64,000 nucleotides of DNA from Saccharomonospora marina XMU15 (GTDB lineage: Bacteria > Actinomycetota > Actinomycetes > Mycobacteriales > Pseudonocardiaceae). The position numbers were made by a program, and so were the translations under genes. The first letter of the stretch is position 1. Every line of letters starts with the position of its first letter. Below, one piece after another: positions 26,964 through 35,932 of this stretch. Under the pieces are notes generated by a model. The model was not told the DNA's origin and did not search any database. It saw only the letters and a program-made list of their open reading frames with translations. The stretch is from contig NZ_CM001439.1 of the NCBI RefSeq assembly GCF_000244955.1, positions 4,386,643 to 4,450,642 on the forward strand, read 5' to 3'.

Positions 26964-27563
26964 ATGGCACCGCGTGTTCCGAAAGCACAGCTCACCGGTC
27001 TCACCGGCCGCGTGATCAAACTGATGAGCCGGAAGATGCTCGGCAAGGTGGCTGAACCCGTCGAGGTGGCCTGGCACAACCGCAAGGTGCTCAGGACGGC
27101 CATGTCGCTGGAGACCAAGCTGAAGAAGTGGGACGCCGTCGAGGAAAGCCTGAAGTCGTTCGCGCACATGGCTGTCGCGGCGCAGGTCGGCTGCGGGTGG
27201 TGCCTGGACTTCGGCTACTTCAAGGCACAGAACGAGAACCTGGACCTGGCCAAGGCCAGCCAGGTACCGCGCTGGCGCGAATCAGACGTGTTCACCCCGC
27301 TGGAACGGGACGTGCTCGAGTACGCCGAGGCGATGACGAACACGCCGCCGACGGTCACCGACGGACTGTCCGCGCGTCTGCTCGAACGACTCGGCCCCGG
27401 CGGCATGGTCGAGCTCACCGGGTACATCGCGTTCGCCAATCTGGTGACCAGGAACAACGCGGCGCTGGGGATCGAGTCGCAGGGCTTTTCCGACTCGTGC
27501 GAGATTCCGCTGACCGAGGTCGCCCAACGACGTGCGAGTTCGGGAACCGCATCGGCATCGTGA
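26964..27563 (+). CDS. AhpD/carboxymuconolactone decarboxylase-family protein
   Basis: 199 residues from ATG 26964 with a strong GAGGAGGA site. The core SLKSFAHMAVAAQVGCGWCLDFGYFKA holds the CxxC plus distal residue of peroxidase-like AhpD folds. An upstream segment AWHNRKVLRTAMSLETKLKKW and the later YIAFANLVTRNNAALGIESQGF are usual for the actinobacterial CMD subgroup. It is probably a thiol-dependent peroxidase or a partner of an ECF sigma factor, but no sigma gene is adjacent. Confidence 0.88.
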   Translation: MAPRVPKAQLTGLTGRVIKLMSRKMLGKVAEPVEVAWHNRKVLRTAMSLETKLKKWDAVEESLKSFAHMAVAAQVGCGWCLDFGYFKAQNENLDLAKASQVPRWRESDVFTPLERDVLEYAEAMTNTPPTVTDGLSARLLERLGPGGMVELTGYIAFANLVTRNNAALGIESQGFSDSCEIPLTEVAQRRASSGTASAS

Positions 27564-27748
27564 CCGCCGCGCCCCGAGGCTGCTGCGGGCGTCCAGCTTC
27601 ACGGCCACCCGTGCCGAGGCTTTCCTCGACCCGGCACAAACCCACCCGGGTGGTAGTTACTCTCCGGCGTTTGCCGTGTGCGTTCTGTGTTAAGCGCAGG
27701 CTGGAGCTCGACCGCGCTCCACGCCATTCCCGACGAAAGGAATTCACA

Positions 27749-28195
27749 ATGCGCGGCAAACTGCGTGGCCTCGTGGTGGTCGCCCTGTTCGCAGGCACGC
27801 TGGTCGGTGCGAGCCAGGCCGCATTGGCACAGGCGGACCCGCCGCCGCTGGACGACTCTCCCATCGCGTCGTCTTCGGCCTCGGACGACCCGGCGACGCT
27901 GGCGAGTCAGGACGTCTCCGTCTACGCCTACGACTCGGCGAACCAACTCAGAGGTAGTGGCCACTTCACCGCACACGGAGAGCATCTCTACGCCTGCGAC
28001 GAACGCTCCGACGGCAGCGGCGTGACGGCCTACCTGTACTGGAACGGTGCGACCAGGGCGAGTGTGGGTGACAGCAACGGAGCCGCAAGCGGCTGCGGAC
28101 ACCGCAACCTCGGCATCGCCGAGAACACCACCGTGTGGCTGGCGGTGTGCGTCGAAGGGTTGGGCTGCACCGATTGGTATCGCGGCGAAGCCTGA
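27749..28195 (+). CDS. Secreted small protein
   Basis: 148 residues from ATG 27749 after GAAAGGAA. The N-terminus has a classical Sec signal (MRGKLRGLVVVALFAGTLVGASQAALAQA, cleavage probably after ALAQA). The mature part starts Pro/Ser/Asp-rich and ends in a beta-type domain with four cysteines (YACDERSDG, ASGCGHRNL, AVCVEGLGCTDWYRG), probably two disulfides. No enzyme motif is visible. A perfect 14-bp hairpin follows. Confidence 0.8.
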   Translation: MRGKLRGLVVVALFAGTLVGASQAALAQADPPPLDDSPIASSSASDDPATLASQDVSVYAYDSANQLRGSGHFTAHGEHLYACDERSDGSGVTAYLYWNGATRASVGDSNGAASGCGHRNLGIAENTTVWLAVCVEGLGCTDWYRGEA

Positions 28196-28210
28196 CCGGG
28201 GGGCCGTCCC

Positions 28211-28244
28211 GCGACCCTGGTGGCAACAAGGCCACCAGGGTCGC
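28211..28244. terminator. Perfect 14-bp hairpin terminator
   Basis: GCGACCCTGGTGGC (28211-28224) and GCCACCAGGGTCGC (28231-28244) pair completely around AACAAG. It lies between the secreted-protein gene and the converging sensor kinase gene and could stop transcription from both sides. Confidence 0.82.
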
Positions 28245-28289
28245 GGCACGGCATCACAGCGCCCGCAGGCGGAGTGACCACCGACGGGT

Positions 28290-29510
28290 TCACCCCGGCC
28301 TGCCGGCATCGTGCAGCTGGCCCGCTCTACCGCGCTGCCCCGCGGGCAGGGTGACCACGAAGGCGGCTCCGTCCTCGGCAGGCTCGTAGCGCACGTCGCC
28401 GCCGTGCGCCTCGCACAGTTGCCGCACGATCCACAGGCCGAGCCCGGACGACCGGGCCGCATCGCCGGTAACGAACCGATCGAACAGCTGTGGCACCAGC
28501 TCGTCGGGAACTCCGGGACCGAAGTCCCTGACCTCCACGCGCACCCGGTCGCCCTCGGCGCGAGCGGCGATACGTACCGGCGGTCCCGCGTGATGCAGCG
28601 CGTTCTGGGTGAGGTTGTGGATGATCTGCTCGAAACGCTCCGGGTCCACCCTGACCGTGAGGCTGGGATCGACGTCCACGGCGATCTCGTTTCGCTCGGA
28701 GAAGTAGCCGAGCGCGTCTCCCACGGCCTCGGCCAGTGGCACGTCGGCCAGCTCGAGCTTCAGCTCTCCGCCCGCCTCGACGCGGGAGAGGTCGAGCAGG
28801 CTGCCCGCGAGCCGGTTCAACCGCCTCGTCTGCCGCCTGGCGATGTCGACCATCGCGTGGCGCCGCTGCGGGGGCAGCTCGGGTGCTTCCAGCGCGTCGA
28901 GTGCGAGGTCGAGCGCGGTGATCGGGGACCGGACGTCATGGGCGAGAGTCGTGGTGAGCGCTTCGCGCCACCGCCCGGTGCGCCGAAGCTCCTCGCGAGC
29001 CTGATTCAGGTAGCCGACCTGCCTGGTCACCAGCAACGCCACCCCCACCATGACAGGGATCATCACGAAGACGGTGCTCACGACCACGGCCGGACGCTCG
29101 CCCAGGATCAGCGGCACCAGGTAGGCGGCGGTGCCGAGCGGAGCCGCGGCCAACGTCACCCAGTACGGGAAATGCAGGCCCAGCCAGATGAAGACCAGTA
29201 GCAGGAACGGAGCGGCCACCGCCGCGTAGTTGCCCATGCCGGTGGTCGCCATCGCGATCAGTACGAAGGCCGGGAGGGTGAGCACGGCAGGCCACAGCTC
29301 GTTCCACCGGTGCCAGGGCAGCGACCAGGCCACCACGCCGCAGCAGAGGTTGGCGGCCGCCAGTGCCACCAGCAGCACCCGGGTCTCCTCGGTGTAGATC
29401 AGGACGCCGAGCCCGGTCGCCAGCCCGGCCAGCGTGAACAGCAGCCCGGCCTGGCGGCCTGCCGCGTCGGCGCTACTGGCCCACAGTTGCCTGGGTTGCC
29501 CGTTGGCCAC
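28290..29510 (-). CDS. Membrane sensor histidine kinase
   Basis: 406 residues. The first 170 hold about six hydrophobic segments (from LLFTLAGLATGLGVLIY to VVVSTVFVMIPVMVGVALLVT) and no large outer loop, so it senses membrane or intramembrane signals. Next come a dimerisation/phospho-acceptor segment TLAHDVRSPITAL (His about residue 190), N-box NLTQNALHHA, G1 RDFGPGVPDE and G2 SGLGLWIVRQ. It is divergent from a single-domain response regulator gene 194 bp away, its likely partner. That partner lacks a DNA-binding domain. Confidence 0.93.
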   Translation of the reverse strand: MANGQPRQLWASSADAAGRQAGLLFTLAGLATGLGVLIYTEETRVLLVALAAANLCCGVVAWSLPWHRWNELWPAVLTLPAFVLIAMATTGMGNYAAVAAPFLLLVFIWLGLHFPYWVTLAAAPLGTAAYLVPLILGERPAVVVSTVFVMIPVMVGVALLVTRQVGYLNQAREELRRTGRWREALTTTLAHDVRSPITALDLALDALEAPELPPQRRHAMVDIARRQTRRLNRLAGSLLDLSRVEAGGELKLELADVPLAEAVGDALGYFSERNEIAVDVDPSLTVRVDPERFEQIIHNLTQNALHHAGPPVRIAARAEGDRVRVEVRDFGPGVPDELVPQLFDRFVTGDAARSSGLGLWIVRQLCEAHGGDVRYEPAEDGAAFVVTLPAGQRGRAGQLHDAGRPG

Positions 29511-29704
29511 AATCGCGACTGTAAGTGCTCACCGCGGCGTGATGTCGGCTTGTACGCGACCGTGGCGGACGTTGTCCCGCATCGAGGTCATCGAGGTTCA
29601 CCGGTTGGGGTGGTACCGGCGGCCGCGGCGAGTCAGTGGTGTGTCAGCGGGAACGCCGATGACGCTGACCACCTGGCACACGCGGCGGGCCCCTGGAGCG
29701 AGGC

Positions 29705-30082
29705 ATGACCACGATTCTGGTCGTCGACGACGACGCCGACATCCGGGACCTGGTCGCGTTCAAGCTCCAGATGTCCGGCTACGAGGTGGACACCGTCGGC
29801 GACGGGCCCGCAGCGCTGTCCGCCATCGCCGACAACCAGCCGGACCTGGTGGTGCTGGACGTGATGATGCCCGGGATGTCCGGCTACGACGTCTGCCGCA
29901 GGCTGCGGGAAGAGCCCGCCACCAGACACCTGCCGATCATCATGCTCACCGCGAGGGCGCAGGACCGCGACGTCGACAGCGGGTTCAGCTCGGGCGCCGA
30001 CGACTACGTCGTCAAGCCGTTCAACCCGCAGGAACTCCTCCGCCGGGTCTCCGCGCTGCTCGGCAGAGCCCGCAGGCAATGA
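29705..30082 (+). CDS. Single-domain response regulator (receiver only)
   Basis: 125 residues, a complete CheY-type receiver: acidic pair in VVDDDADIRD, phospho-acceptor Asp in LVVLDVMMPGMSGYD (about 53), conserved Thr in IIMLTAR and Lys in DYVVKPFNP. There is no output domain, so it must act by protein contact. Its stop overlaps the start of the HEAT-repeat gene (ATGA), which in turn overlaps the glycosyltransferase. The likely output is phosphorylation-dependent control of that membrane enzyme through the HEAT protein (inference). Confidence 0.93.
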   Translation: MTTILVVDDDADIRDLVAFKLQMSGYEVDTVGDGPAALSAIADNQPDLVVLDVMMPGMSGYDVCRRLREEPATRHLPIIMLTARAQDRDVDSGFSSGADDYVVKPFNPQELLRRVSALLGRARRQ

Positions 30083-31173
30083 CGCTGTCGGCCACCGGCC
30101 TCATGGCCGTCGGCACCAGCGCCGTCGCGCTGGCGCTGGTGCTCGCGCTGGTCGGCTGGCAACTGGTCCGCAGGCAGCGGCAGCGGCGACATGCCGTCCG
30201 GGAAGCTCCCGGCAGGAGGTTGCTCGTCGCGCTCGCGGCGGGTGACAGCGAGGCCGAGCGGGAGTTGTTGCGGCTGCCGGAACGGTCATGGCGGGCGGCC
30301 GAACCGACCGCGGCACGGTTCATCGAGAAGCTGCGGGGTGAATCGCGTGACGCGCTCCTCCGTGTCTTCGAAGGCAGGGGCGTGGCGAGGCGGGCCATGC
30401 GGCAGGTGCGGGCACGCTCGGCGGTGCGAAGGGCCTCCGCCGCGGAGTTGCTCGGCGCGATGCGACGCAGGGAGGCGCTGGCGCCGTTGTGCGTGCTGCT
30501 CGACGACCCGGCACCGGAGGTGCGGGTGGTTGCGGCGCGGGCGTTGGGCAGGATCGGTGAGATGGCGGCCGTCGGGCCGCTGGTGGCCAGTCTCGACCGG
30601 GTGGGTCCGCCGCAGCAGGTGATCGCCCATGCGTTGCTCGGCCTCGGCAGGGAGGCCGAGCGTCCGATGTTGGACACGCTCGCCACCGCGGGGCCGCATG
30701 CCAGGGCGACCGTGGTGGAGGTACTCGGGCTTTCCAGGGCGCTGCGCTCGGTGCCCGCGCTCGTCGAGCTGCTGTGGCAGGACCCGGTGTTGGAGGTGCG
30801 GGTGCGGGTGGTGCGGGCACTGGGCCGCATCGGCAGCCGTGCCGCGCTGAGCCCGTTGCTGGCGGCAACGGCGCGAAGTGAGGCGACACCGCTTCGAACC
30901 GTGGCGGCCCGCGCACTGGGTGAGCTGGGTGATCCCTCCGCCGCCCCACGGCTGGTGGAGTTGCTGTCGGAGCGGGTGCACCAGATCGCCCACAACGCCG
31001 CGGAGTCGCTGCTCGAACTCGGTGAGGCGGGCAGGTCCGGGCTGCGCGAGGCGGCCGACCAAGGCGTCGAGCCCGCGGCGGGGCACGCGCGCGAGGCGCT
31101 GGCCCGTGACGAACTCAGGGCCGCCCGGCTGCGGGCGGCGGGGGTGACGGCAGGCGCGGGGGGTGGGTCGTGA
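30079..31173 (+). CDS. Membrane-anchored HEAT-repeat protein
   Basis: 364 residues. A single N-terminal transmembrane helix (VGTSAVALALVLALVGWQLV) is followed by a basic stretch and a run of HEAT-type repeats with recurring PEVRVVAARALGRIG-like units: EALAPLCVLLDDPAPEVRVVAARAL, VPALVELLWQDPVLEVRVRVVRALGRIG and APRLVELLSERVHQIAHNAAESLLELG. Such superhelices are protein-binding scaffolds. Start and stop overlap both neighbours (ATGA with the response regulator, GTGA with the glycosyltransferase), indicating a tightly coupled three-gene unit. Confidence 0.88.
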   Translation: MTLSATGLMAVGTSAVALALVLALVGWQLVRRQRQRRHAVREAPGRRLLVALAAGDSEAERELLRLPERSWRAAEPTAARFIEKLRGESRDALLRVFEGRGVARRAMRQVRARSAVRRASAAELLGAMRRREALAPLCVLLDDPAPEVRVVAARALGRIGEMAAVGPLVASLDRVGPPQQVIAHALLGLGREAERPMLDTLATAGPHARATVVEVLGLSRALRSVPALVELLWQDPVLEVRVRVVRALGRIGSRAALSPLLAATARSEATPLRTVAARALGELGDPSAAPRLVELLSERVHQIAHNAAESLLELGEAGRSGLREAADQGVEPAAGHAREALARDELRAARLRAAGVTAGAGGGS

Positions 31174-32603
31174 CCGAGGCGCTGCGGGTGCTGCTGCAGG
31201 CCACCGACCTGCTTGTGCTGGTCTACTTCGCGGTACTCAACTCCGTCTACGCGGCACTGGTGATCATCGGTTCGGCCGAACTGGCAGCGCACCTGCGGCG
31301 GGAACGGTTCTCCGGGTTGGAGGAGATCTACCGCAGCCCGCTGACCCGGCCGGTGAGCGTGCTCATTCCCGCGCACAACGAGTCGGCGGGAATCATCGAA
31401 TCGGTGCGCGCGATGCTCTCGCTTCGGTATCCGGAACACGAGGTCGTGGTGGTCGACGACGGATCGACCGACGACACCTTCGAGCGGCTTCGCGAGGAGT
31501 ACGACCTCGTGGAGATACCGATGGTGGTCCCAGGCGACGTGCCGACCCGCAAGCCGATCAACTCGACGCACGTTCCCCGGCTGCGACAGGACCGGCTTGT
31601 GGTGGTGCGCAAGGACAACGGCGGCAAGACCGACGCGCTCAACGTCGGCCTGAACGTGGCGAGGTATCCGCTGGTGTGCATGGTGGACGCCGACGGCATC
31701 CTCGACCCCCGAGCCCTGCTGTGGGCGGCCAAGCCGTTCGCCGACGACCCGCTTCGAGTGGTGGCCACGGGCGGGGTCGTCCGGCTCGCCAACGGCTGCA
31801 CGGTGATCGCGGGCAGGGTCGTTGACGTGCGGATGCCCCGACGCTGGCTGGCTCGCATCCAGGTGGTGGAGTATCTGCGTTCGTTCCTGTTCGGACGCAC
31901 CGGGTGGTCCAGGATCGGCGGGCTGATCGTCATCTCGGGTGCCTTCGGGGTGTTCCGGCGCGACCTCGTGGTCAACTCCGGCGGGTTGCGGTACGACACC
32001 GTCGGGGAGGACGCCGAGCTCGTGGTACGCCTGCACCACGAGTTGCTGCGCAGGCACGCCGACTACCGGATCGAGTTCGTCGGTGAACCGATCGCCTGGA
32101 CCGAGGCCCCCGAGACGTTCAAGGTCCTCGGCAGGCAGCGCAAGCGCTGGCACCGCGGGCTGGCCGAGATCATGTCCATCCACCGCAAGATGATCGGTAA
32201 CCCGCGATACCGGCAGGTGGGGATGATGTCGATGCCGTTCTACCTGCTTTTCGAGTTGCTCGCGCCGATCGTGGAACTCGCGGGCCTGATCCTCATCCCG
32301 GCGGGCATCCTGCTCGGGGCCGTCAACGTCGACTTCGCGTGGCAGTTTCTGTTGCTGGCCTACGCCTACGCGACGCTTGTGACCGTGTCCTCGATGCTGA
32401 TCGAGGAGATCGTCTACCACCGGTTCAACCGCACCAGCGACGTGGTGGTCGCCGCGATCGCCGCGGTGCTGGAGAACATCGGCTACCGGCAGTTCACCGC
32501 GTGGGCGCGGCTGCGGGGGCTGTGGGCCGCGATCCGGCAGCATCCCGCTACCTGGGGTGAGATGACGCGGCGTGGTTTCACCGAGGCCGAGTCGCACCGC
32601 TGA
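31170..32603 (+). CDS. Processive membrane glycosyltransferase, GT2 family
   Basis: 477 residues from GTG 31170. One N-terminal transmembrane helix precedes a GT-A domain with VVVDDGSTDDTF (about 96), KDNGGKTDALNVGL, VDADGILDP, GEDAELVVRL and GRQRKRWHRG (the QxxRW motif, about 323). These are the signatures of cellulose, chitin and hyaluronan synthase-like enzymes. At least three C-terminal helices form the likely export channel. It probably makes or extends an extracellular polysaccharide; the sugar is unknown. It is last in the operon with the response regulator and HEAT protein. Confidence 0.92.
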   Translation: MTEALRVLLQATDLLVLVYFAVLNSVYAALVIIGSAELAAHLRRERFSGLEEIYRSPLTRPVSVLIPAHNESAGIIESVRAMLSLRYPEHEVVVVDDGSTDDTFERLREEYDLVEIPMVVPGDVPTRKPINSTHVPRLRQDRLVVVRKDNGGKTDALNVGLNVARYPLVCMVDADGILDPRALLWAAKPFADDPLRVVATGGVVRLANGCTVIAGRVVDVRMPRRWLARIQVVEYLRSFLFGRTGWSRIGGLIVISGAFGVFRRDLVVNSGGLRYDTVGEDAELVVRLHHELLRRHADYRIEFVGEPIAWTEAPETFKVLGRQRKRWHRGLAEIMSIHRKMIGNPRYRQVGMMSMPFYLLFELLAPIVELAGLILIPAGILLGAVNVDFAWQFLLLAYAYATLVTVSSMLIEEIVYHRFNRTSDVVVAAIAAVLENIGYRQFTAWARLRGLWAAIRQHPATWGEMTRRGFTEAESHR

Positions 32604-32691
32604 GCGGCTGCCCTACGCCGCCGACGTTTGCCGACATAGCGTTGGTATGATGCCGACAGTGTGTCCGCAAACTTCGGCGATCGGGTAATCG

Positions 32692-33822
32692 ATGTTTCTT
32701 GCCGTCCGCGAACTGCGGTTCGCCCGCGCCCGCTTCGGGCTCATGGGCTCCGTCGTCGCGCTCATCGCGGTGCTGATGGTGCTGCTTTCCGGGCTGTCCA
32801 CCGGCCTTGTCAACGACGGTGTCTCCGGCCTGCAGCGGCTGCCCGTCACGGCGTTCGCCTTCGCCGAGGGAGTGCAGCGCGATTCCGCGTTCTCCCGAAG
32901 TGAGATCGACACCCGGGCGGCGAGCGCCTGGCAGGGCCAGGACGGGGTCGCCGAGGCAGAGCCGTTCGGCAACATGCTCGTCAACGCCCGCAACGGTGAC
33001 GGCGTGCAGATCGACCTCGCGCTGTTCGGTGTGCGGCCGGGGTCCTACCTCGATCCCGGCGCCGCGACCGGTGAGGCGATGGCAGGCCCCGGTGAGACCG
33101 TGGTCAGCTCGACGGCGATCGACGCGGGCATCGCCGTGGGTGACACGGTCGTGATCGACCGGCTCGGCACCGAGCTTCGGGTGGTCGGGTCACTTTCCGA
33201 GCAGCACACCTTCGGTCACGTCGACGTCGCCTACGTGCCGCTTCGGACCTGGCAGGAGATCCACGCGGGCAGCAGGCCGGGCGAGCCGGTGCCCGATCGT
33301 GCCTACTCGGCAGCCACCGCGGTGGCCATCGCCGCCGAGGACGGCGCGGACCTCGACCTGGGCGCGGGAGATCGGGCCGCCGGAACGCAGAGTATGACGG
33401 TCGAGGAGTCGTTCGGCGCCTCCCCCGGCTACACCGCCGAGACCTCCACGCTGACGCTCATCCAGGTCTTCCTCTACGCCATCTCGGCGCTCGTGGTCGG
33501 CGCCTTCTTCACAGTCTGGACGATCCAGCGGCGGCACGAGCTCGCCGTGCTGCGGGCGATCGGCGCCTCCACCGGCTACCTGTTGCGTGACGGGCTGGCC
33601 CAGGCGCTGATCCTGCTGGTAGCCGCTACCTCCGTCGGTGTCGCGATCGGAGTCGGCGGCGGCAGCCTGCTCGACGGCAGCGGGATGCCGTTCGCACTCG
33701 ACCCGCCGGCCGTCCTGCTGGCCGCCGTGCTGCTGGTGACGCTGGGCCTGCTCGGCGCGGCCACCGCCATCAAGCGCATCACGGCCGTCGACCCACTCAC
33801 CGCACTCGGAGGAAACCGATGA
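32692..33822 (+). CDS. MacB/FtsX-type ABC transporter permease
   Basis: 376 residues from ATG 32692. One transmembrane helix near the N-terminus (MGSVVALIAVLMVLLSGLSTGL) is followed by a periplasmic-type domain of about 220 residues. Three C-terminal helices follow (LIQVFLYAISALVVGAFFTVW, LAQALILLVAATSVGVAIGVGGG, AVLLAAVLLVTLGLLGAAT), the MacB/LolC arrangement. It overlaps the ATPase gene by four bases. Such exporters move peptides, lipoproteins or antibiotics by mechanotransmission; the substrate is not known. Confidence 0.92.
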   Translation: MFLAVRELRFARARFGLMGSVVALIAVLMVLLSGLSTGLVNDGVSGLQRLPVTAFAFAEGVQRDSAFSRSEIDTRAASAWQGQDGVAEAEPFGNMLVNARNGDGVQIDLALFGVRPGSYLDPGAATGEAMAGPGETVVSSTAIDAGIAVGDTVVIDRLGTELRVVGSLSEQHTFGHVDVAYVPLRTWQEIHAGSRPGEPVPDRAYSAATAVAIAAEDGADLDLGAGDRAAGTQSMTVEESFGASPGYTAETSTLTLIQVFLYAISALVVGAFFTVWTIQRRHELAVLRAIGASTGYLLRDGLAQALILLVAATSVGVAIGVGGGSLLDGSGMPFALDPPAVLLAAVLLVTLGLLGAATAIKRITAVDPLTALGGNR

Positions 33823-34514
33823 CCGCCAACACCGGCACCACGGGTACGGGCGGGTTGCGGCTCGCCGACGTCAGCAAGACCCTCGGTGACGGCACCGAGA
33901 CGGTGACCGCGCTCGACCACGTGAACCTCACTGTGTCGCCCGGTGAGTTCGTCGCCGTGGTGGGGCCTTCGGGTTCGGGCAAGTCGAGCCTGCTCGCGGT
34001 AGCAGGCGGGCTGTCCGCTCCGACGTCGGGCACGGTGACGGTGGCAGGCGTGGACATCACCGCGCTCAGTGATCGCCGCCGCACCCGGTTCCGCAGGGAA
34101 TCGGTGGGGTTCGTGTTCCAGTCCGGGAATCTGCTTCCCGCGCTCACCGCCGTCGACCAGCTTCGGCTTCCCTCGCGGTTCGCCGAACGCCGCGCCGCTC
34201 GCGACCCGCACGAGTTGCTCGCCGGTGTCGGCATGTCCGACAAGGCGCGGCGCAGGCCGCACGAGCTGTCCGGAGGCGAGCGGCAACGAGTGGCCATCGC
34301 GAGGGCGCTGGTACTCGGTCCGAGCCTGCTACTGGTGGACGAGCCCACCGCCGCGCTCGACCGCTCGCGCAGCCACGAGGTCGTGGAACTGCTGGCCAAG
34401 GAGACCCGCGAGTTCGGTGTGGCGACCGTGCTGGTCACTCACGACCATGACGTGCTGGAATACTGTGACAGCGTCTACGAGATGGTCGACGGCAGGTTGG
34501 CCACGTCAGCGTGA
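33819..34514 (+). CDS. MacB/LolD-type ABC transporter ATPase
   Basis: 231 residues: Walker A GPSGSGKSSLLAV, Q-loop FVFQSGNLLPALTAVDQL, signature ELSGGERQRVAIARALV, Walker B LLLVDEPTAALD and switch VLVTHDHDVLEYCD. All are intact. It is translationally coupled to the FtsX-type permease and followed 10 bp later by a TetR-family gene, forming a self-regulated export operon. Confidence 0.95.
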   Translation: MTANTGTTGTGGLRLADVSKTLGDGTETVTALDHVNLTVSPGEFVAVVGPSGSGKSSLLAVAGGLSAPTSGTVTVAGVDITALSDRRRTRFRRESVGFVFQSGNLLPALTAVDQLRLPSRFAERRAARDPHELLAGVGMSDKARRRPHELSGGERQRVAIARALVLGPSLLLVDEPTAALDRSRSHEVVELLAKETREFGVATVLVTHDHDVLEYCDSVYEMVDGRLATSA

Positions 34515-34524
34515 GAGGGGCCAG

Positions 34525-35112
34525 TTGCCCAGGATCAGCGCCGCCACCGTTGCCGAGCATCGCGCTCGGCAACGCAGGGCGATCCTGGATGCCGCGCGGG
34601 AGATCATCGCCGAGAACGGGCACGGTTCGCCGAGCCTGGCGGAGGTCGCCAAGCGCACCGGCCTGGCACGCTCCAGCGTCTACCAGTACTTCGACTCCCG
34701 CGACGACCTGCTCACGGCCGTGATCGCCGACGTGCTGCCGCGCTGGGCCGACTACGTGACCGCGCGGATGCGGGAAGCCGACGACCCCGGCGGGCGGGTA
34801 CTGGCCTACGTGTCCGCGAACCTGCATCTGGTGGCCACGGGTGAGCACGCGATCGCCCGAGCGCTGGCCGAGGTGGCTCCCCGGGAACCACTGGCGCAGT
34901 CCAGCCGCGACATGCACAACGCGCTGCTCGCCCCGGTGGTGGAGGCGTTGCGCGAACTCGGCGCCAGCGACCCGGACGCCATCGCGGAGTTGATCCAGTC
35001 GGTGGTTTACGCGGCCTCGCGCATGGTTGAGTCGGGCATGCCGGAAGGCAGCGCGGTCGCGCACACGCGCGAGTTGCTCGCGCCCTACCTCACCGGCCGA
35101 AACCCGCGGTGA
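34525..35112 (+). CDS. TetR-family transcriptional regulator
   Basis: 195 residues from a TTG start with GAGAGGGG four bases upstream. The N-terminal helix-turn-helix is RRAILDAAREIIAENGHGSPSLAEVAKRTGLARSSVYQYFDSRDDLLTAVI; the remainder is the helical ligand-binding domain. As third gene of the operon it most likely represses the exporter and responds to its substrate. Its 3' end overlaps the converging permease gene by 23 bp. Confidence 0.92.
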   Translation: MPRISAATVAEHRARQRRAILDAAREIIAENGHGSPSLAEVAKRTGLARSSVYQYFDSRDDLLTAVIADVLPRWADYVTARMREADDPGGRVLAYVSANLHLVATGEHAIARALAEVAPREPLAQSSRDMHNALLAPVVEALRELGASDPDAIAELIQSVVYAASRMVESGMPEGSAVAHTRELLAPYLTGRNPR

Positions 35113-35932
35113 GCCCGCTGACCAGCTGCCTGCGGCCGAGGATGTAGAGCGCCAGCACCGGCAGCGTCGACAGCACGACGGCGGCGAGGATCGCCGGGAT
35201 GTTGACCTGGAACTGGCCCTGGAAGCTCCACAACGCCAGCGGCAACACGCGCTGGTCGGGACTCTGTGTGAGGATCAGCGGGAACAGGAAGCCGTTCCAC
35301 ACCGTCAGCCCGTCGTAGACCGCGACGGTGATCACCGCGGGCCGCACCAGCGGCAGCACCAGGCTCACGAGCATCCGCCAGTGGCCCGCGCCGTCGAGCC
35401 GCATCGACTCGAACAGCTCACCGGGCACATCGCGCAGGAAATTGGCCAGGATGACGACGGTGAGCGGAATCGCGAACGCGGCGGAGGGCAGGATGATCGC
35501 CAGCAGTGTGTCGTAGAGCCTGGCCCGCGTGATGAGGTAGTACACCGGGATGATCACGGCCTGCAACGGGATGGCCAGCCCGAGCAGGAACACCTTGTAC
35601 GTAAGGCCCGCGGTCCGCCCGCTGCCCCGCACGACGTAGTACGCGGCCAGCAGCGAGACCGAAACCGTGACGGCGACGGTGGCGAAGGTGACCACCAGGC
35701 TGTTCGTCAGGTAGCGCAGGAAGTCGTTCTCCAGCACCAGCCGGTAGCTGTCCAATGTGGGCTCATCCGGCGGCAGCAGCGGGTTCGAGCTGTAGAAGCC
35801 CGCCTGGCTGCGCAGGCTGGTGAGTACCACGTAGTAGACCGGCAGCAGCACGATCAGCAGCCACAGCAGGCCGCCGAGGCCGCCGAGGACGTTGGGCCGG
35901 TTCGAGGCACGGGCCGCACCCATGTCAGGCAC
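35090..35932 (-). CDS. Carbohydrate ABC transporter permease, MalG type
   Basis: 280 residues with six transmembrane segments and the EAA loop ESMRLDGAGHWRMLVSLVLPLVRPAVIT that contacts the ATPase. The N-terminal segment is LGGLLWLLIVLLPVYYVVLTSL. Start overlaps the MalF-type gene by 8 bp. No ATPase gene lies in the operon, so a shared MsiK-like ATPase elsewhere is expected, as in Streptomyces sugar transporters. Confidence 0.93.
   Translation of the reverse strand: MPDMGAARASNRPNVLGGLGGLLWLLIVLLPVYYVVLTSLRSQAGFYSSNPLLPPDEPTLDSYRLVLENDFLRYLTNSLVVTFATVAVTVSVSLLAAYYVVRGSGRTAGLTYKVFLLGLAIPLQAVIIPVYYLITRARLYDTLLAIILPSAAFAIPLTVVILANFLRDVPGELFESMRLDGAGHWRMLVSLVLPLVRPAVITVAVYDGLTVWNGFLFPLILTQSPDQRVLPLALWSFQGQFQVNIPAILAAVVLSTLPVLALYILGRRQLVSGLTAGFGR

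Noticed and set aside
30021-32597. An 858-codon minus-strand open frame
   Set aside because: It lies antisense to the HEAT and glycosyltransferase genes, is composed of low-complexity Arg/Pro/His/Ser runs, and shows no domain; an artefact of high GC.
32630-32658. Direct repeat GCCGACA before the MacB-type operon as a TetR operator
   Set aside because: TetR sites are inverted repeats; the bases do not form one and the repeat is short.
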